Shown here piece by piece: positions 1-9,230 of a stretch of DNA of 64,000 nucleotides. The DNA is from an uncultured Pelagibacteraceae bacterium (GTDB taxonomy: Bacteria; Pseudomonadota; Alphaproteobacteria; Pelagibacterales; Pelagibacteraceae), in NCBI GenBank assembly GCA_902613545.1, contig CACMHW010000001.1:1-64000 (forward strand), read 5' to 3'. Both the position numbers and the translations under genes were made by a program. A model generated the notes under the pieces. That model searched no databases and was not told where the DNA came from. It saw nothing but the letters and a program-made list of their open reading frames with translations. Numbering within the stretch: the stretch's first letter is position 1; every line of letters begins with the position of its first letter.

Positions 1-429
1 AGATTATATGGAATTTCTAATCTTGACGAGAGAATTAATGAAATTTCGAAAGATTTAGATATAAAAAATTTTTTTGGAAGGAAAACTGGTGAGTTATCAT
101 CTGGTCAAAAAAATAGGGTATCGTTGGCTAAATCCTTAATTAATAAACCAGAAATTTTACTTCTAGATGAACCAACCGCTAGTCTTGATCCTGATATTGG
201 TGATTTTATAAGAAGCTATATACAAGAATATAAAATAAAAAATAAAGTTACAATTTTATTAGCGTCTCATAATATGAGTGAAGTGGAAAGACTATGTGAT
301 AGCGTGATAATGATGCGTAAAGGAAAAATAATAGACAAAGGAACATGTGAAGAACTAATAAAAAAACATGGGCGAGATAACCTTGAAGAAACATTTTTAA
401 AATTAGCAAGGAGTAAAGATGAATTTTAA
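1..429 (+). CDS. ABC transporter ATP-binding protein (3' part; start lies before the window)
   Basis: The reading frame is open from base 1, so the ORF-track start at 124 is an internal Met. The visible part has the ABC signature LSSGQ, Walker B ILLLDEPT followed by SLDP (D-loop), and the switch histidine in LASHN. The Walker A motif must lie upstream of the window. The ATPase would power an exporter with the permease encoded directly downstream, whose start codon overlaps this gene by 11 bases. ATPases of this class pair with ABC-2 permeases that move polysaccharides, lipids or drugs. The substrate is unknown. A following oxygenase and glycosyltransferase hint at a surface molecule, but that is inference. 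Confidence 0.93.
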   Translation, partial: RLYGISNLDERINEISKDLDIKNFFGRKTGELSSGQKNRVSLAKSLINKPEILLLDEPTASLDPDIGDFIRSYIQEYKIKNKVTILLASHNMSEVERLCDSVIMMRKGKIIDKGTCEELIKKHGRDNLEETFLKLARSKDEF

Positions 430-1210
430 TAAAATTTATGCTTTGGGTTTAAGACATCTATATCTTATAATGAATTCATTTCCGAGGGTATTAGATTTAA
501 TTTATTGGCCAACTGTGCAAATTTTTTTATGGGGATTTATATCGAAATTTTTTACTTTAAGTTCTGACTATTACAGTAATACTGTAGGTATAATTTTAAC
601 TGCAGCTATACTTTATGATTTTTTATTTAGAGCTAGTATTAGTTTTAATATGATGTTTTTAGAGGAAATCTGGAGCAGAAATTTTACAAATCTATTTATC
701 GCCCCTATCAAAATAAGAGAAATTATTGCAGCCCTAACGATTACTGCTGTTATTAGAACCTTAATCGGTTTAGTGCCTGCTGTTTTGATTGCAATTCCAT
801 TATTCGGTGTTTCTGTTCTTAAACTTGGTTTACCTTTAATTTTTTTATTGATTTCTTTATATTTGTTTGGAATTACCTTAGGTTTGCTAGTAACATCTGG
901 CTTACTGAGATATGGACCTTCTTTTGAAAACATTGCTTGGGCTAGTTTATTTTTTTTAGCTCCGTTAGGATGTATTTATTACCCAATTGAAATACTCCCT
1001 GGGTTTTTACAAATAATCGCAAAAATACTTCCGTTAGTTCATATTTTTGAGGAAATGAGAAGCATTTTAATGACAGAGACTGTGAATTTCCTGAATATTT
1101 TTAAGTCAATTATAATCTCAATGATCTACTTTGGTTTTGGGGTTTTAGTTTTTTATATTTCATATTTTGGGGCAAAAAAAAGAGGTACACTAATAAATAT
1201 GGGTGAGTGA
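419..1210 (+). CDS. ABC-2 type transporter permease
   Basis: This 263-residue membrane protein has about six hydrophobic segments and the usual length and layout of ABC-2 permeases (NodJ/drug-exporter type), including a conserved-looking stretch before the last helices (PLGCIYYPIEILP). The start codon lies inside the end of the ATPase gene, which implies translational coupling, and the two should form one exporter in the inner membrane. The stop overlaps the next start as TGATG. The cargo cannot be read from the sequence. NodJ-like oligosaccharide export is one option, multidrug or lipid export another. Confidence 0.88.
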   Translation: MNFNKIYALGLRHLYLIMNSFPRVLDLIYWPTVQIFLWGFISKFFTLSSDYYSNTVGIILTAAILYDFLFRASISFNMMFLEEIWSRNFTNLFIAPIKIREIIAALTITAVIRTLIGLVPAVLIAIPLFGVSVLKLGLPLIFLLISLYLFGITLGLLVTSGLLRYGPSFENIAWASLFFLAPLGCIYYPIEILPGFLQIIAKILPLVHIFEEMRSILMTETVNFLNIFKSIIISMIYFGFGVLVFYISYFGAKKRGTLINMGE

Positions 1211-1908
1211 TGCATAAATTTTTAGAAAAAATAAAAAGCTCTGAACAAAAACCCTATGTGATAAAAAATTTTATCAGCTTAGATGAAGTAAAATTATTTC
1301 AAAAACTTTATAATGAATTACCTGTTGAAATTAATAACAGGAGACAAAAAATTATTAAAAAAAAATGGTCTGTAGATTTTGATTTAAATTTACAAAAGAT
1401 TTATCTAGATAAATTAAGGTTAAATCTTGATAATTTCAAAATGGATAACCCAAAGACTAAAGATGGAAAAGATAGTTTAGGACTTTTTCAAGAAAGTTTT
1501 ATGCCAGTTTCTTTGCACGTAGACTCTGGGTTTGACTTCAGTAAGGTAATATTTAAACAAACTTTATTACCTTTATCTGATATGGGGGAGACAGTAATTT
1601 TTAAAAATAGATTTTATGGATGTGCTACAACTTTCTCAATAAGCCCAGAGGAATTAAAGGCAAATGGATATAATAAAAGATCTTCCGAGCATATTGATCT
1701 TTATGGAGGAAAAAGTTTTGATGAAAATACGCATAAAAATTATTTAAATCATGAGGATATAAATAATCTTAAGGGTCTTGAGGTTGATCTAATTTATAAA
1801 TGGAAGTTAGGAGATTTACTAATTTTTGATAGAACAAGTTTACATTGTGCCTCAAGTAATTTAATAAATAAGAAATTAGGTTTAACATCACTCACAATAA
1901 AATTATGA
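1210..1908 (+). CDS. probable Fe(II)/2-oxoglutarate-dependent oxygenase
   Basis: About 232 residues. The track starts at GTG 1207, but ATG 1210 forms a TGATG overlap with the permease stop and is the likelier start. A His-X-Asp pair occurs in SLHVDSGFD near the middle and a distal His in RTSLHCASSN near the C-terminus, followed by basic residues. This is the spacing of the iron-binding facial triad in double-stranded beta-helix oxygenases (phytanoyl-CoA/prolyl hydroxylase-like). The family call is from motif order only. The substrate is unknown, possibly the molecule handled by the neighbouring exporter or glycosyltransferase. The gene overlaps the next by four bases (ATGA), suggesting one operon. 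Confidence 0.6.
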   Translation: MHKFLEKIKSSEQKPYVIKNFISLDEVKLFQKLYNELPVEINNRRQKIIKKKWSVDFDLNLQKIYLDKLRLNLDNFKMDNPKTKDGKDSLGLFQESFMPVSLHVDSGFDFSKVIFKQTLLPLSDMGETVIFKNRFYGCATTFSISPEELKANGYNKRSSEHIDLYGGKSFDENTHKNYLNHEDINNLKGLEVDLIYKWKLGDLLIFDRTSLHCASSNLINKKLGLTSLTIKL

Positions 1909-2717
1909 AACTAATTGATTGTTTTATGTATTTTGATGAAGATTTGGTGTTGGATATTAGGCTTAATACTTTAAATGAAAAAGTTGATAAATTTATAATT
2001 GCAGAGGCCACAAAAAACCATGCGGGAGAACCAAAAAAACTTAATTTTGATATAAATAAATTTCCAAAATTTAAAGATAAAATAAATTATCTAATTATTG
2101 ACGATTTGCCTTTAGATGTGAAGTCTTTTAAAAAAGGATGGCATGAGAACCACGCTAGAGATCAATTCCAAAGGAACTCACTTGAAAGAGGATACAAAGA
2201 GTTTTCCGATCAAGATATTATTATGATATCAGATATAGATGAAATACCAGATCCCGAAAAATTAAAAGAATTTAAAATAGAAAAAAAATACGCATGTTTC
2301 TTGCAAAAAAATTTTCAATCTAAATTAAATTTATTAAATATAAGCGATGGTGATTGGGCAGGAACTAGAATTTGTCAAAAAAAATATTTAAGATCTCCTC
2401 AATGGTTAAGAAACTTTAAATTAAAAAGAAAATCTTTTTGGAGTATTTTCGGAAATAAAATGCAAATAATCAATAATGGAGGATGGCATTTTAGTTTTTT
2501 AAAAGATCCTCAATCAATTAAACACAAGATTATGTCATATTCTCACCAAGAGTATAATACTGATGAGTTTACTAATACAGATTTAATTAAAGAAAAAATT
2601 TCCAAAGGGAAGGATTTATTTAATAGAGATATCAAATATGAAAAGATAAGTATTAACGATAATTTCCCAAAATATATAATAAATAATAAGGAAAAATTTA
2701 AAGATTGGATTTTATAG
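1905..2717 (+). CDS. glycosyltransferase family 17-like protein
   Basis: This 270-residue protein begins MKLIDCFMYFDED, followed by AEATKNHAGEPK, then a DISDIDEIPD acidic motif near residue 110 and a late GGWHFSF motif. This pattern is typical of bacterial GT17-like proteins, related to the enzyme that adds bisecting GlcNAc to glycoproteins. It probably transfers a sugar to a cell-surface glycan. The start overlaps the end of the oxygenase gene by four bases, so it is the last gene of the exporter group. A tRNA gene on the other strand begins three bases after the stop, leaving no room for a separate terminator. Confidence 0.8.
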   Translation: MKLIDCFMYFDEDLVLDIRLNTLNEKVDKFIIAEATKNHAGEPKKLNFDINKFPKFKDKINYLIIDDLPLDVKSFKKGWHENHARDQFQRNSLERGYKEFSDQDIIMISDIDEIPDPEKLKEFKIEKKYACFLQKNFQSKLNLLNISDGDWAGTRICQKKYLRSPQWLRNFKLKRKSFWSIFGNKMQIINNGGWHFSFLKDPQSIKHKIMSYSHQEYNTDEFTNTDLIKEKISKGKDLFNRDIKYEKISINDNFPKYIINNKEKFKDWIL

Positions 2718-2719
2718 TT

Positions 2720-2797
2720 TGGTGCGCCGGATAGGAGTCGAACCCATAACCTCCGGAGCCGAAATCCGGCGCTCTATCCAGTTGAAGCTACCGGCGC
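2720..2797 (-). tRNA. tRNA-Arg (anticodon reads TCG)
   Basis: On the minus strand the sequence folds into a full cloverleaf. The acceptor stem GCGCCGG pairs with CCGGCGC, the anticodon stem CCGGA with TCCGG around the loop TTTCGGC, and the T-arm holds GGTTCGA. The loop puts TCG at positions 34-36, reading CGN arginine codons. The 3' CCA is encoded. It lies between two plus-strand genes and needs its own promoter, probably in the AT-rich 25 bases before rluD. Confidence 0.92.
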
Positions 2798-2822
2798 AAT
2801 ATATGATAATCTAAATTAATTT

Positions 2823-3803
2823 ATGAATAAAACAATGAAATTCTCCGTTGATAAAAGAGACGCTGGGACTAGAATTGATATCTATTTAACTAAAAAGATA
2901 AGTAAATTTACCAGGTCATTTTTAAAGAAAATAATACTCACAAAAAATCTTAAGATTAACAATACAGTCGTCTCTTCTCCGTCTACAAAGATAAAAACAG
3001 AGGATATAATTTTAATTAATATTCTATCTAGTGGTGAAAATAGATTAATTCCAAAAAAAATTAAAATTGATATTGTTTATGAAGATAATGACATTCTTAT
3101 TATTAATAAACCAAAAGGTATGGTGGTCCATCCTGGGGCCGGAAATGTTGAAAACACTCTAGCTAATGCTCTCGCTTATAAATATAAGAAAAATTTATCT
3201 AATTTAAATGGTGAATTAAGACCTGGTATTGTTCACAGAATTGATAAAGAGACTAGCGGATTATTAGTCGTTGCTAAGAATAATTTAGCCCATTCAAATT
3301 TAGGAAAACAGTTTAGCTATCACACTATTAAAAGAAAATATTTATGTTTAGCTTGGGGAGTTATAAGGCCATTAAATGGTCGTATCAAAACATTAATTTC
3401 AAGAGATAATAAAAATAGACAACTTATGACAGTTAGTGAAACAAAGGGAAAAATTGCAATTACAAATTACAAAACTTTACGAGTTTATAGTATCAAAGAT
3501 ATACCAAAAATTAGCTTTCTAGAATGTGAACTAGAAACAGGTAGAACTCATCAAATCAGAGTTCATTTAAAATCAAAAGGAATTTCGCTTGTTGGAGATA
3601 ACCAATACGGAAAGAAAAATCTTAAATTTAAAAGGATTAATAAAATATTTTTAGAAAAATTGATCAATATCAAAGGACAAGCTTTGCATGCCCAAACACT
3701 GGAATTTGATCATCCTACCAAAAAAAAATGGGTTAGTTTTAAAACAAATGTTCCAGATGACTTTAAAAAAATGTTAGATTTACTTAATAAACTACATAGT
3801 TGA
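2823..3803 (+). CDS. rluD: RluA/RluD-family 23S rRNA pseudouridine synthase
   Basis: This 326-residue enzyme has an N-terminal S4 RNA-binding domain (about residues 15-65) and a pseudouridine synthase domain with the catalytic aspartate in HRIDKETSGLLVVAK near residue 140. It also carries the HPGAGN and ELETGRTHQIRVHL motifs of the family. It isomerises uridines in 23S rRNA; RluD acts on helix 69. Full length. A second in-frame ATG five codons downstream (MKFSVDK) could be the start. The next gene is rpoH, and this rluD-rpoH order is common in Alphaproteobacteria. Assignment to RluD rather than RluA or RluC rests on length and the S4 domain. Confidence 0.9.
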   Translation: MNKTMKFSVDKRDAGTRIDIYLTKKISKFTRSFLKKIILTKNLKINNTVVSSPSTKIKTEDIILINILSSGENRLIPKKIKIDIVYEDNDILIINKPKGMVVHPGAGNVENTLANALAYKYKKNLSNLNGELRPGIVHRIDKETSGLLVVAKNNLAHSNLGKQFSYHTIKRKYLCLAWGVIRPLNGRIKTLISRDNKNRQLMTVSETKGKIAITNYKTLRVYSIKDIPKISFLECELETGRTHQIRVHLKSKGISLVGDNQYGKKNLKFKRINKIFLEKLINIKGQALHAQTLEFDHPTKKKWVSFKTNVPDDFKKMLDLLNKLHS

Positions 3804-3833
3804 AAAGTGAATAATAATATATAAGTCTATGAT

Positions 3834-4730
3834 ATGAAAAATAATAAAGAAATGATCAATTTACCTAGCCCAGCCATTGGAGGTTTATCAGTTTATCTTT
3901 CTCAAATAAAAAAATTTCCAATGCTAGACGCTGAAGAAGAATATATGTTGGCTAAAAATTGGAGAGAGAGAGGAAATTTACAGTCCGCACATAAATTGGT
4001 AACAAGCCATTTAAGATTAGTCGCTAAAATTGCAATGGGCTATCGTGGTTATGGTTTACCTGTTAATGAATTAATATCTGAAGGAAACTTAGGTCTTATG
4101 CAAGCAGTAAAAAAATTTGATCCTGATAAAGGATTTAGATTAGCTACTTATGCGATGTGGTGGATAAAAGCAGCAATTCAAGAATATGTTTTAAGATCTT
4201 GGAGTTTAGTAAAAATGGGAACAACAACAGCACAAAAAAAGCTTTTTTTTAATTTAAGGAAACTTAAAAATCAAATCGCTCCAGGTCAAGAAGGTGATTT
4301 AAAAGATGAGCAAGTAAAAGAGATTTCTAAAAGGCTTGATGTTGACTCAAATGAAGTAATAAATATGAATAGAAGGATGATGGGTCAAGAAAAATCTCTC
4401 AATGATCCTATTAAAAGTGGAGAGTCTGACGAATGGCAAGATTGGCTCGTTGATGATAGCCTGGATCAAGAATTAATAATTTCACAAAAACAAGAGTATG
4501 AAGATAAAAAACAATTATTAAAAAATGCTATGAATGTTTTAAATGAAAGAGAAAAAGAAATTATTAATGCAAGAAGATTAGTCGAAACTCCACTGACATT
4601 GGAAGAATTAAGTAAAAAATATAAAATTAGCAGAGAAAGAATTAGACAAATAGAAACTAAAGCTTTTGAAAAATTACAGAAATCAATGATTAATGCTAGT
4701 CAATCAAAAAATTTACTTCCTCAAAACTAA
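3834..4730 (+). CDS. rpoH: RNA polymerase heat-shock sigma factor (sigma-32)
   Basis: This 298-residue sigma factor has region 1.2/2.1 ([16 protein letters not shown]), region 2.3-2.4 ([14 protein letters not shown]), the RpoH-box-like [12 protein letters not shown] just after, and a C-terminal region 4.2 helix-turn-helix ([17 protein letters not shown]). It directs transcription of chaperone and protease genes. Length matches RpoH and is far shorter than RpoD. The last four bases overlap the end of purA on the other strand (CTAA shared), so the two genes converge with no terminator between them. Confidence 0.95.
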   Translation: MKNNKEMINLPSPAIGGLSVYLSQIKKFPMLDAEEEYMLAKNWRERGNLQSAHKLVTSHLRLVAKIAMGYRGYGLPVNELISEGNLGLMQAVKKFDPDKGFRLATYAMWWIKAAIQEYVLRSWSLVKMGTTTAQKKLFFNLRKLKNQIAPGQEGDLKDEQVKEISKRLDVDSNEVINMNRRMMGQEKSLNDPIKSGESDEWQDWLVDDSLDQELIISQKQEYEDKKQLLKNAMNVLNEREKEIINARRLVETPLTLEELSKKYKISRERIRQIETKAFEKLQKSMINASQSKNLLPQN

Positions 4731-6019
4731 ACTTTAAAAGGGTCCTCAATTAAGATTGTGTCATCTCTCTCAGGGCTTGTTGAAATACTTGAAACTTTTG
4801 CACCTATAAAATCTTCTAAAAAGTAAATATATTTTTTTGCATTTTCTGGTAAATCTTTCATGTTTCTTATACCTTGAGTAGTTGTTTTCCAGCCAGGAAA
4901 AGTTTTGTAAATTGGTTTGATTTTAAATTGATCTTCTGAGGCTGCTGGCAGGTAATCAATTTTTTTTCCATTTAATTTATATTCAATACACATTTTTATT
5001 TCATCTAATTCATCCAATACATCTAATTTTGTTAACGCTATTCCATTAATTCCTGAAATTTTTATAGTTTGTCTTACCAAAACCCCGTCAAACCAACCGC
5101 ATCTTCTTTTTCTCGCTGTCACAGTTCCAAATTCCTTTCCTCTTTTTCCTAACATTTCACCAATCTTATTTTTTAACTCTGTAGGAAATGGTCCGCTTCC
5201 TACTCTTGTTGTATATGCTTTTGTAATTCCCAAAATGTAACCAATTTTATCTGGACCCGAACCTGATCCTGTAGCTGCCATAGCTGGAACTGTGTTTGAT
5301 GAAGTCACAAATGGATAGGTTCCATGATCAACATCTAAAAGAATTCCCTGTGCTCCCTCAAACAATATTTTTTTTCTGTCTTTCTTAAATTCATCTAATT
5401 TCAGCCAAACTGGTTTCGCAAACTTTAAAATTTCTGGAGCAACTTTGAGTAATTTTTTTTTTAATTCATTTTTTCTATAAATCTTTTTTTTTAATCCTTT
5501 TCTTATTGCATTGTGGTGTAATAGAACATTTTCTAACCTAGCATCCAAATTGCTTTCTGATCTTAAATCCATTACTCGTATTGATCTTCTTCCAACTTTA
5601 TCTTCATAACATGGTCCTATACCTCGTCTGGTAGTGCCAATTTTTCCTTTACCTGCTGTATCCTCTCTAATCTCATCCATTTCCTTATGGAAAGGAAGTA
5701 TTAATGATGCTGATTCTGAAATCATGAAATTTTTAGGAGTTACGTTTATTCCTTGTTTCTTAATATCTTTTATTTCCTCTATTAAAGCCCAAGGATCTAT
5801 CACTACGCCATTCCCTAGAACAGAAATTTTATTATCCCTGACTATTCCCGACGGTAGTAGTCTCAATTTGAATACTTTTTTATCGATTACTAGTGTGTGT
5901 CCAGCATTATGACCCCCTTGAAAACGAACTACAATATCTGCTTCACTAGATAGCCAGTCGACTATTTTTCCCTTACCTTCATCTCCCCACTGTGAACCAA
6001 CAACTACAACGTTTCTCAT
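4727..6019 (-). CDS. purA: adenylosuccinate synthetase
   Basis: This 430-residue enzyme joins IMP and aspartate, using GTP, in AMP synthesis. Visible motifs are the P-loop-like [16 protein letters not shown] at the N-terminus, [21 protein letters not shown], and [14 protein letters not shown] near residue 128. Full length and uninterrupted. The start lies one base from the thiD stop, and the run thiD-purA is closely packed on the minus strand, so purA is likely read from an upstream promoter in the glmM-folP group. The stop overlaps that of rpoH on the plus strand. Confidence 0.98.
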   Translation of the reverse strand: MRNVVVVGSQWGDEGKGKIVDWLSSEADIVVRFQGGHNAGHTLVIDKKVFKLRLLPSGIVRDNKISVLGNGVVIDPWALIEEIKDIKKQGINVTPKNFMISESASLILPFHKEMDEIREDTAGKGKIGTTRRGIGPCYEDKVGRRSIRVMDLRSESNLDARLENVLLHHNAIRKGLKKKIYRKNELKKKLLKVAPEILKFAKPVWLKLDEFKKDRKKILFEGAQGILLDVDHGTYPFVTSSNTVPAMAATGSGSGPDKIGYILGITKAYTTRVGSGPFPTELKNKIGEMLGKRGKEFGTVTARKRRCGWFDGVLVRQTIKISGINGIALTKLDVLDELDEIKMCIEYKLNGKKIDYLPAASEDQFKIKPIYKTFPGWKTTTQGIRNMKDLPENAKKYIYFLEDFIGAKVSSISTSPERDDTILIEDPFKV

Positions 6020-6831
6020 TATTTAAATTTTCTTTTCATTCTGATTGAGTTCAAATGATTAATTGGACCATGTCCTTTACCATAATTAAGATTAGATTTA
6101 ATTGCTTGGTTAACATATTTAATTCCTAAGTCACAAGAAATCTTTAAAGGTTTTCCACATGATAAAAAGGTTGTTATAGCGCTTGATAGCGTGCAACCTG
6201 TTCCATGAGTATTTCTAGTTTTTATTCTTTTATTCTTAAAAACTTTCATTTCTCTTCTATTTAAGTAAACATCTTTCACCAGTTTTGAGTTCTGATGTCC
6301 TCCTTTTATTAAAACATTTTTTGCACCAAGTTTTAATAAAATATTACCAGCAATCTTTACATCATTTAAAGTATTAATCTTTATTCCACTCAAGATTTCT
6401 GCCTCTGGTATATTCGGTGTTATTAAAAAAGCTTTTTTTATTAATTTTGATTTTAGGGTTTTTATTGCAGAACTATTAATTAAATTTGCTCCACCTTTTG
6501 CAACCATTACAGGATCTAAAATAATCTTTTTTAATTTTAATTTTTTTAGAGATTTTATAATTGAAAGTATTACCTTAGAGGAATGAATCATTCCAATCTT
6601 TACAGCATCTGGTTTTATATCAATACATGAAAATTCAATTTGTTTTTCTATTTCTTTAGGTTTAATTGGAACAACTGATTTTACACCTGTTGTATTTTGA
6701 GAAGTAACTGCTGTAATAGCAGTCATAGCATAGCTACCTAATGCAGTAACCGTTTTAACATCAGCTTGTATACCCGCTCCACCTGAAGAGTCAGAGCCAG
6801 CTATTATTAATATTTTTGATTGAGGTTTCAA
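6019..6831 (-). CDS. thiD: hydroxymethylpyrimidine (phosphate) kinase
   Basis: This 270-residue ribokinase-fold enzyme has [17 protein letters not shown] at the N-terminus, the DPVMVAKGG motif, and the anion-hole/catalytic motif [10 protein letters not shown] near residue 210. It phosphorylates HMP and HMP-phosphate for thiamine synthesis. SAR11 bacteria are known to lack thiC and to depend on an external HMP-type precursor, so ThiD and the thiE-like gene in this window would act in salvage. It sits between glmM (two-base gap) and purA. Confidence 0.95.
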   Translation of the reverse strand: MKPQSKILIIAGSDSSGGAGIQADVKTVTALGSYAMTAITAVTSQNTTGVKSVVPIKPKEIEKQIEFSCIDIKPDAVKIGMIHSSKVILSIIKSLKKLKLKKIILDPVMVAKGGANLINSSAIKTLKSKLIKKAFLITPNIPEAEILSGIKINTLNDVKIAGNILLKLGAKNVLIKGGHQNSKLVKDVYLNRREMKVFKNKRIKTRNTHGTGCTLSSAITTFLSCGKPLKISCDLGIKYVNQAIKSNLNYGKGHGPINHLNSIRMKRKFK

Positions 6832-6833
6832 TT

Positions 6834-8165
6834 TTAGTTAATTGATCTTTTAATGATTTTAATACATTTATAAATTAACGACTTATCATTAGACTCTGCC
6901 ATAATTCTGATCTTTGGTTCTGTTCCAGATTTTCTTACTAAAATTCTACCTTTATTTCCCATTAAAACATTAGCTTTACGAATAGCATTTTTACAATTTG
7001 AATTATTAATTATTTCTTTATCTCTTACAATTACATTTTCTAAAATTTGAGGTAAAGGTTTAAATACATTTAGCAGCTTACTAGCTTTTTTTCCTTTTCT
7101 AAGAGAAAACAAAACCTCTAGGGCAACTAAAAGTCCATCTCCAGTTGTAGCAAATTTCCCCAAAATAATATGACCAGATTGCTCGCCGCCAAGATTAAAG
7201 TTCAATTTTTTCATTTTTTCTTTTACATATCTATCACCAACTTTGGATCTCAGAAATTTTATTTTTTCCTTACTTAAAAAATTTTCTAAACCATAATTTG
7301 ACATTAGGGTGCCTACTACACCACCTTTTAAAATTTTCTTAGCTTTCCATCTTCTCGCCAACATCGCAATTATTTGATCTCCGTCTATTATTCTTCCATT
7401 TTCATCACACATAATTATTCTATCTGCATCTCCATCAAATGAGATACCGATGTGTGCTTTGAATTTTTTAACAGCAGATCTTATTTTAGATGGATAAGTC
7501 GATCCACATTTATCATTAATATTTAAACCATTTGGTTTTACTCCGATAGGAATTACTTTAGCACCAAGTTCTTTTAGTAGTTTTGGAGCTGATTTATATC
7601 CTGCGCCATTAGCACAATCTAATACTATTTTTGTCCCTTTAAGATGAAAGTTTTTTGGAAAATTATTTTTGAGTATCTTTATGTATTTATCATTGCCATC
7701 TTCGAGTCTTTTAACTCTTCCGAGTTGTTTTGGATTAGTTAGCTGTTTTGTATTTTTAGCATCAATTAATTTTTCAATTTTTTTTTCTATTCTATCTGAC
7801 AACTTCATACCATCAGGCCCAAATAGTTTTAAACCATTATCGTAATAAGGATTATGAGAAGCAGTAATCATAATACCCATGTTTGCTTTCATTGATTTAG
7901 TAAGCATAGCTAATCCGTTAGTAGGCAAAGGACCTAGAGTAAAAACGTGCATACCGCCTGATACCAAACCTGAAACGAGTGCTGGCTCTAAAGTATAGCC
8001 TGACAATCTTGTATCTTTTGCAATCACAGCAATTTGTTTAGTTTTTTTTTGATTTTTAAAAAATGTCCCAGATGCTAAGCCAAATTTAAAAAATTTTTCT
8101 CCAGTAATATTTCCTTTATTAACAGTTCCTCTGATACCATCTGTTCCAAAATATTTATTTTTCAT
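6834..8165 (-). CDS. glmM: phosphoglucosamine mutase
   Basis: This 443-residue enzyme has the phosphoserine loop TASHNPYYDNG near residue 100, the magnesium loop DGDADRI near 245, the sugar-binding GGEQSG and the phosphate-binding RKSGTEPKIRIM at the C-terminus. It converts glucosamine-6-phosphate to glucosamine-1-phosphate for UDP-GlcNAc, the precursor of peptidoglycan and lipid A. GlcN-1-P is also the likely substrate of the PtmE-like nucleotidyltransferase in the island. The four-base overlap with folP indicates one transcript, and the ftsH-folP-glmM order is a conserved bacterial arrangement. Confidence 0.97.
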   Translation of the reverse strand: MKNKYFGTDGIRGTVNKGNITGEKFFKFGLASGTFFKNQKKTKQIAVIAKDTRLSGYTLEPALVSGLVSGGMHVFTLGPLPTNGLAMLTKSMKANMGIMITASHNPYYDNGLKLFGPDGMKLSDRIEKKIEKLIDAKNTKQLTNPKQLGRVKRLEDGNDKYIKILKNNFPKNFHLKGTKIVLDCANGAGYKSAPKLLKELGAKVIPIGVKPNGLNINDKCGSTYPSKIRSAVKKFKAHIGISFDGDADRIIMCDENGRIIDGDQIIAMLARRWKAKKILKGGVVGTLMSNYGLENFLSKEKIKFLRSKVGDRYVKEKMKKLNFNLGGEQSGHIILGKFATTGDGLLVALEVLFSLRKGKKASKLLNVFKPLPQILENVIVRDKEIINNSNCKNAIRKANVLMGNKGRILVRKSGTEPKIRIMAESNDKSLIYKCIKIIKRSIN

Positions 8166-9226
8166 TTATTCATTAATATTTTTTCAAATACCAAAATACC
8201 TTGTTTAACCTCATTAACATTATGAACTCGAAAAATTTGAATGCCTTGAGATAACAAAAACAAAATTGAAGCTAGTGAACCACCTATTCTCTCTACACTG
8301 TCATTTTTACCTGATATCTGACCTATAAATCTCTTTCTTGATGTTCCAATCATAATAGGTAAGCCTAAACTATGAAACAAGGATATATTTGAGATCAAAG
8401 TCAAATTATGTTTCAAAGTTTTACCAAAACCGATACCGGGGTCTAAAATAATTTTTTTATCTTTAAACTTGGTGTTAATTCCATTTTCAAAATAATCATA
8501 AATATCAAGTAAAACGTTTTGATATTTAGGATTATTTTGCATGGTGTTTGGTGTTCCTTGCATGTGATGCAAAACTTTTGAAATATTTTTATTGTTTACT
8601 TTTAAAAGTGAGTTGGAGTCATAATTAAATCCAGAAACATCGTTAATTAAATCCGCACCAAGTTTTATACTTTTAATCATTATTATAGATTTTCTAGTAT
8701 CAATTGAAAGACAAGTTTGCTTATATTTTTTTTTGAATATTTTTAAGACCTTTTCTAATCTTCTCCATTCAGTCTTTGGGTCTATTGTTTTTGAACCAGG
8801 TCTTGTAGACTCTCCACCTAAATCTATAATATTTGCCCCAGACTCAATCATTCGTGATATCTGCGCTATTGATTTATTAAATTTATTAAATTTTCCTCCA
8901 TCAGAAAAACTATCAGGGGTAAGATTCAGAATTCCCATGATTGATGGATTGCTAAAATTTACATTTCTAAGAAAGTTTTTTCTTTTTGCAGAAATCTTTT
9001 TTATATCTTTTGAAACTTTTTTTTTCTCAATTTTATTAAGTTTTTTAATTTTTTTAATGTCTAAAAATTTTTTTTTAATTTTATTGTTTTTTCTTTCAAA
9101 TACTTCGATACTTGAAAAGGCAATATACTTATTTCCGCATAAAGGTAGAGCCCGTTTTTTATTTATTAATTGATTTGCCCGATGCCCATATATAAAATTA
9201 CACGCTCTTGTGTAATATTTTATCAT
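8162..9226 (-). CDS. folP: dihydropteroate synthase
   Basis: The TIM-barrel enzyme domain starts near residue 94 with IMGILNLTPDSFSDGG and continues with the SIDTRK, INDVSGF, DPGIGFGKT and GTSRKRFIG motifs. It condenses the pterin diphosphate with p-aminobenzoate in folate synthesis. The first 90 residues are an extension that includes IAFSSIEVFERK; similar N-terminal segments occur in many alphaproteobacterial FolP proteins, so the 354-residue length is not a fusion error. A lysine-rich stretch at about residues 50-88 is unusually biased. It overlaps glmM and lies four bases from ftsH. Confidence 0.95.
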   Translation of the reverse strand: MIKYYTRACNFIYGHRANQLINKKRALPLCGNKYIAFSSIEVFERKNNKIKKKFLDIKKIKKLNKIEKKKVSKDIKKISAKRKNFLRNVNFSNPSIMGILNLTPDSFSDGGKFNKFNKSIAQISRMIESGANIIDLGGESTRPGSKTIDPKTEWRRLEKVLKIFKKKYKQTCLSIDTRKSIIMIKSIKLGADLINDVSGFNYDSNSLLKVNNKNISKVLHHMQGTPNTMQNNPKYQNVLLDIYDYFENGINTKFKDKKIILDPGIGFGKTLKHNLTLISNISLFHSLGLPIMIGTSRKRFIGQISGKNDSVERIGGSLASILFLLSQGIQIFRVHNVNEVKQGILVFEKILMNK

Positions 9227-9230
9227 ACTG

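Noticed and set aside
613-933. Minus-strand 106-residue ORF opposite the ABC-2 permease
   Set aside because: Reverse complement of a hydrophobic coding region; no independent support.
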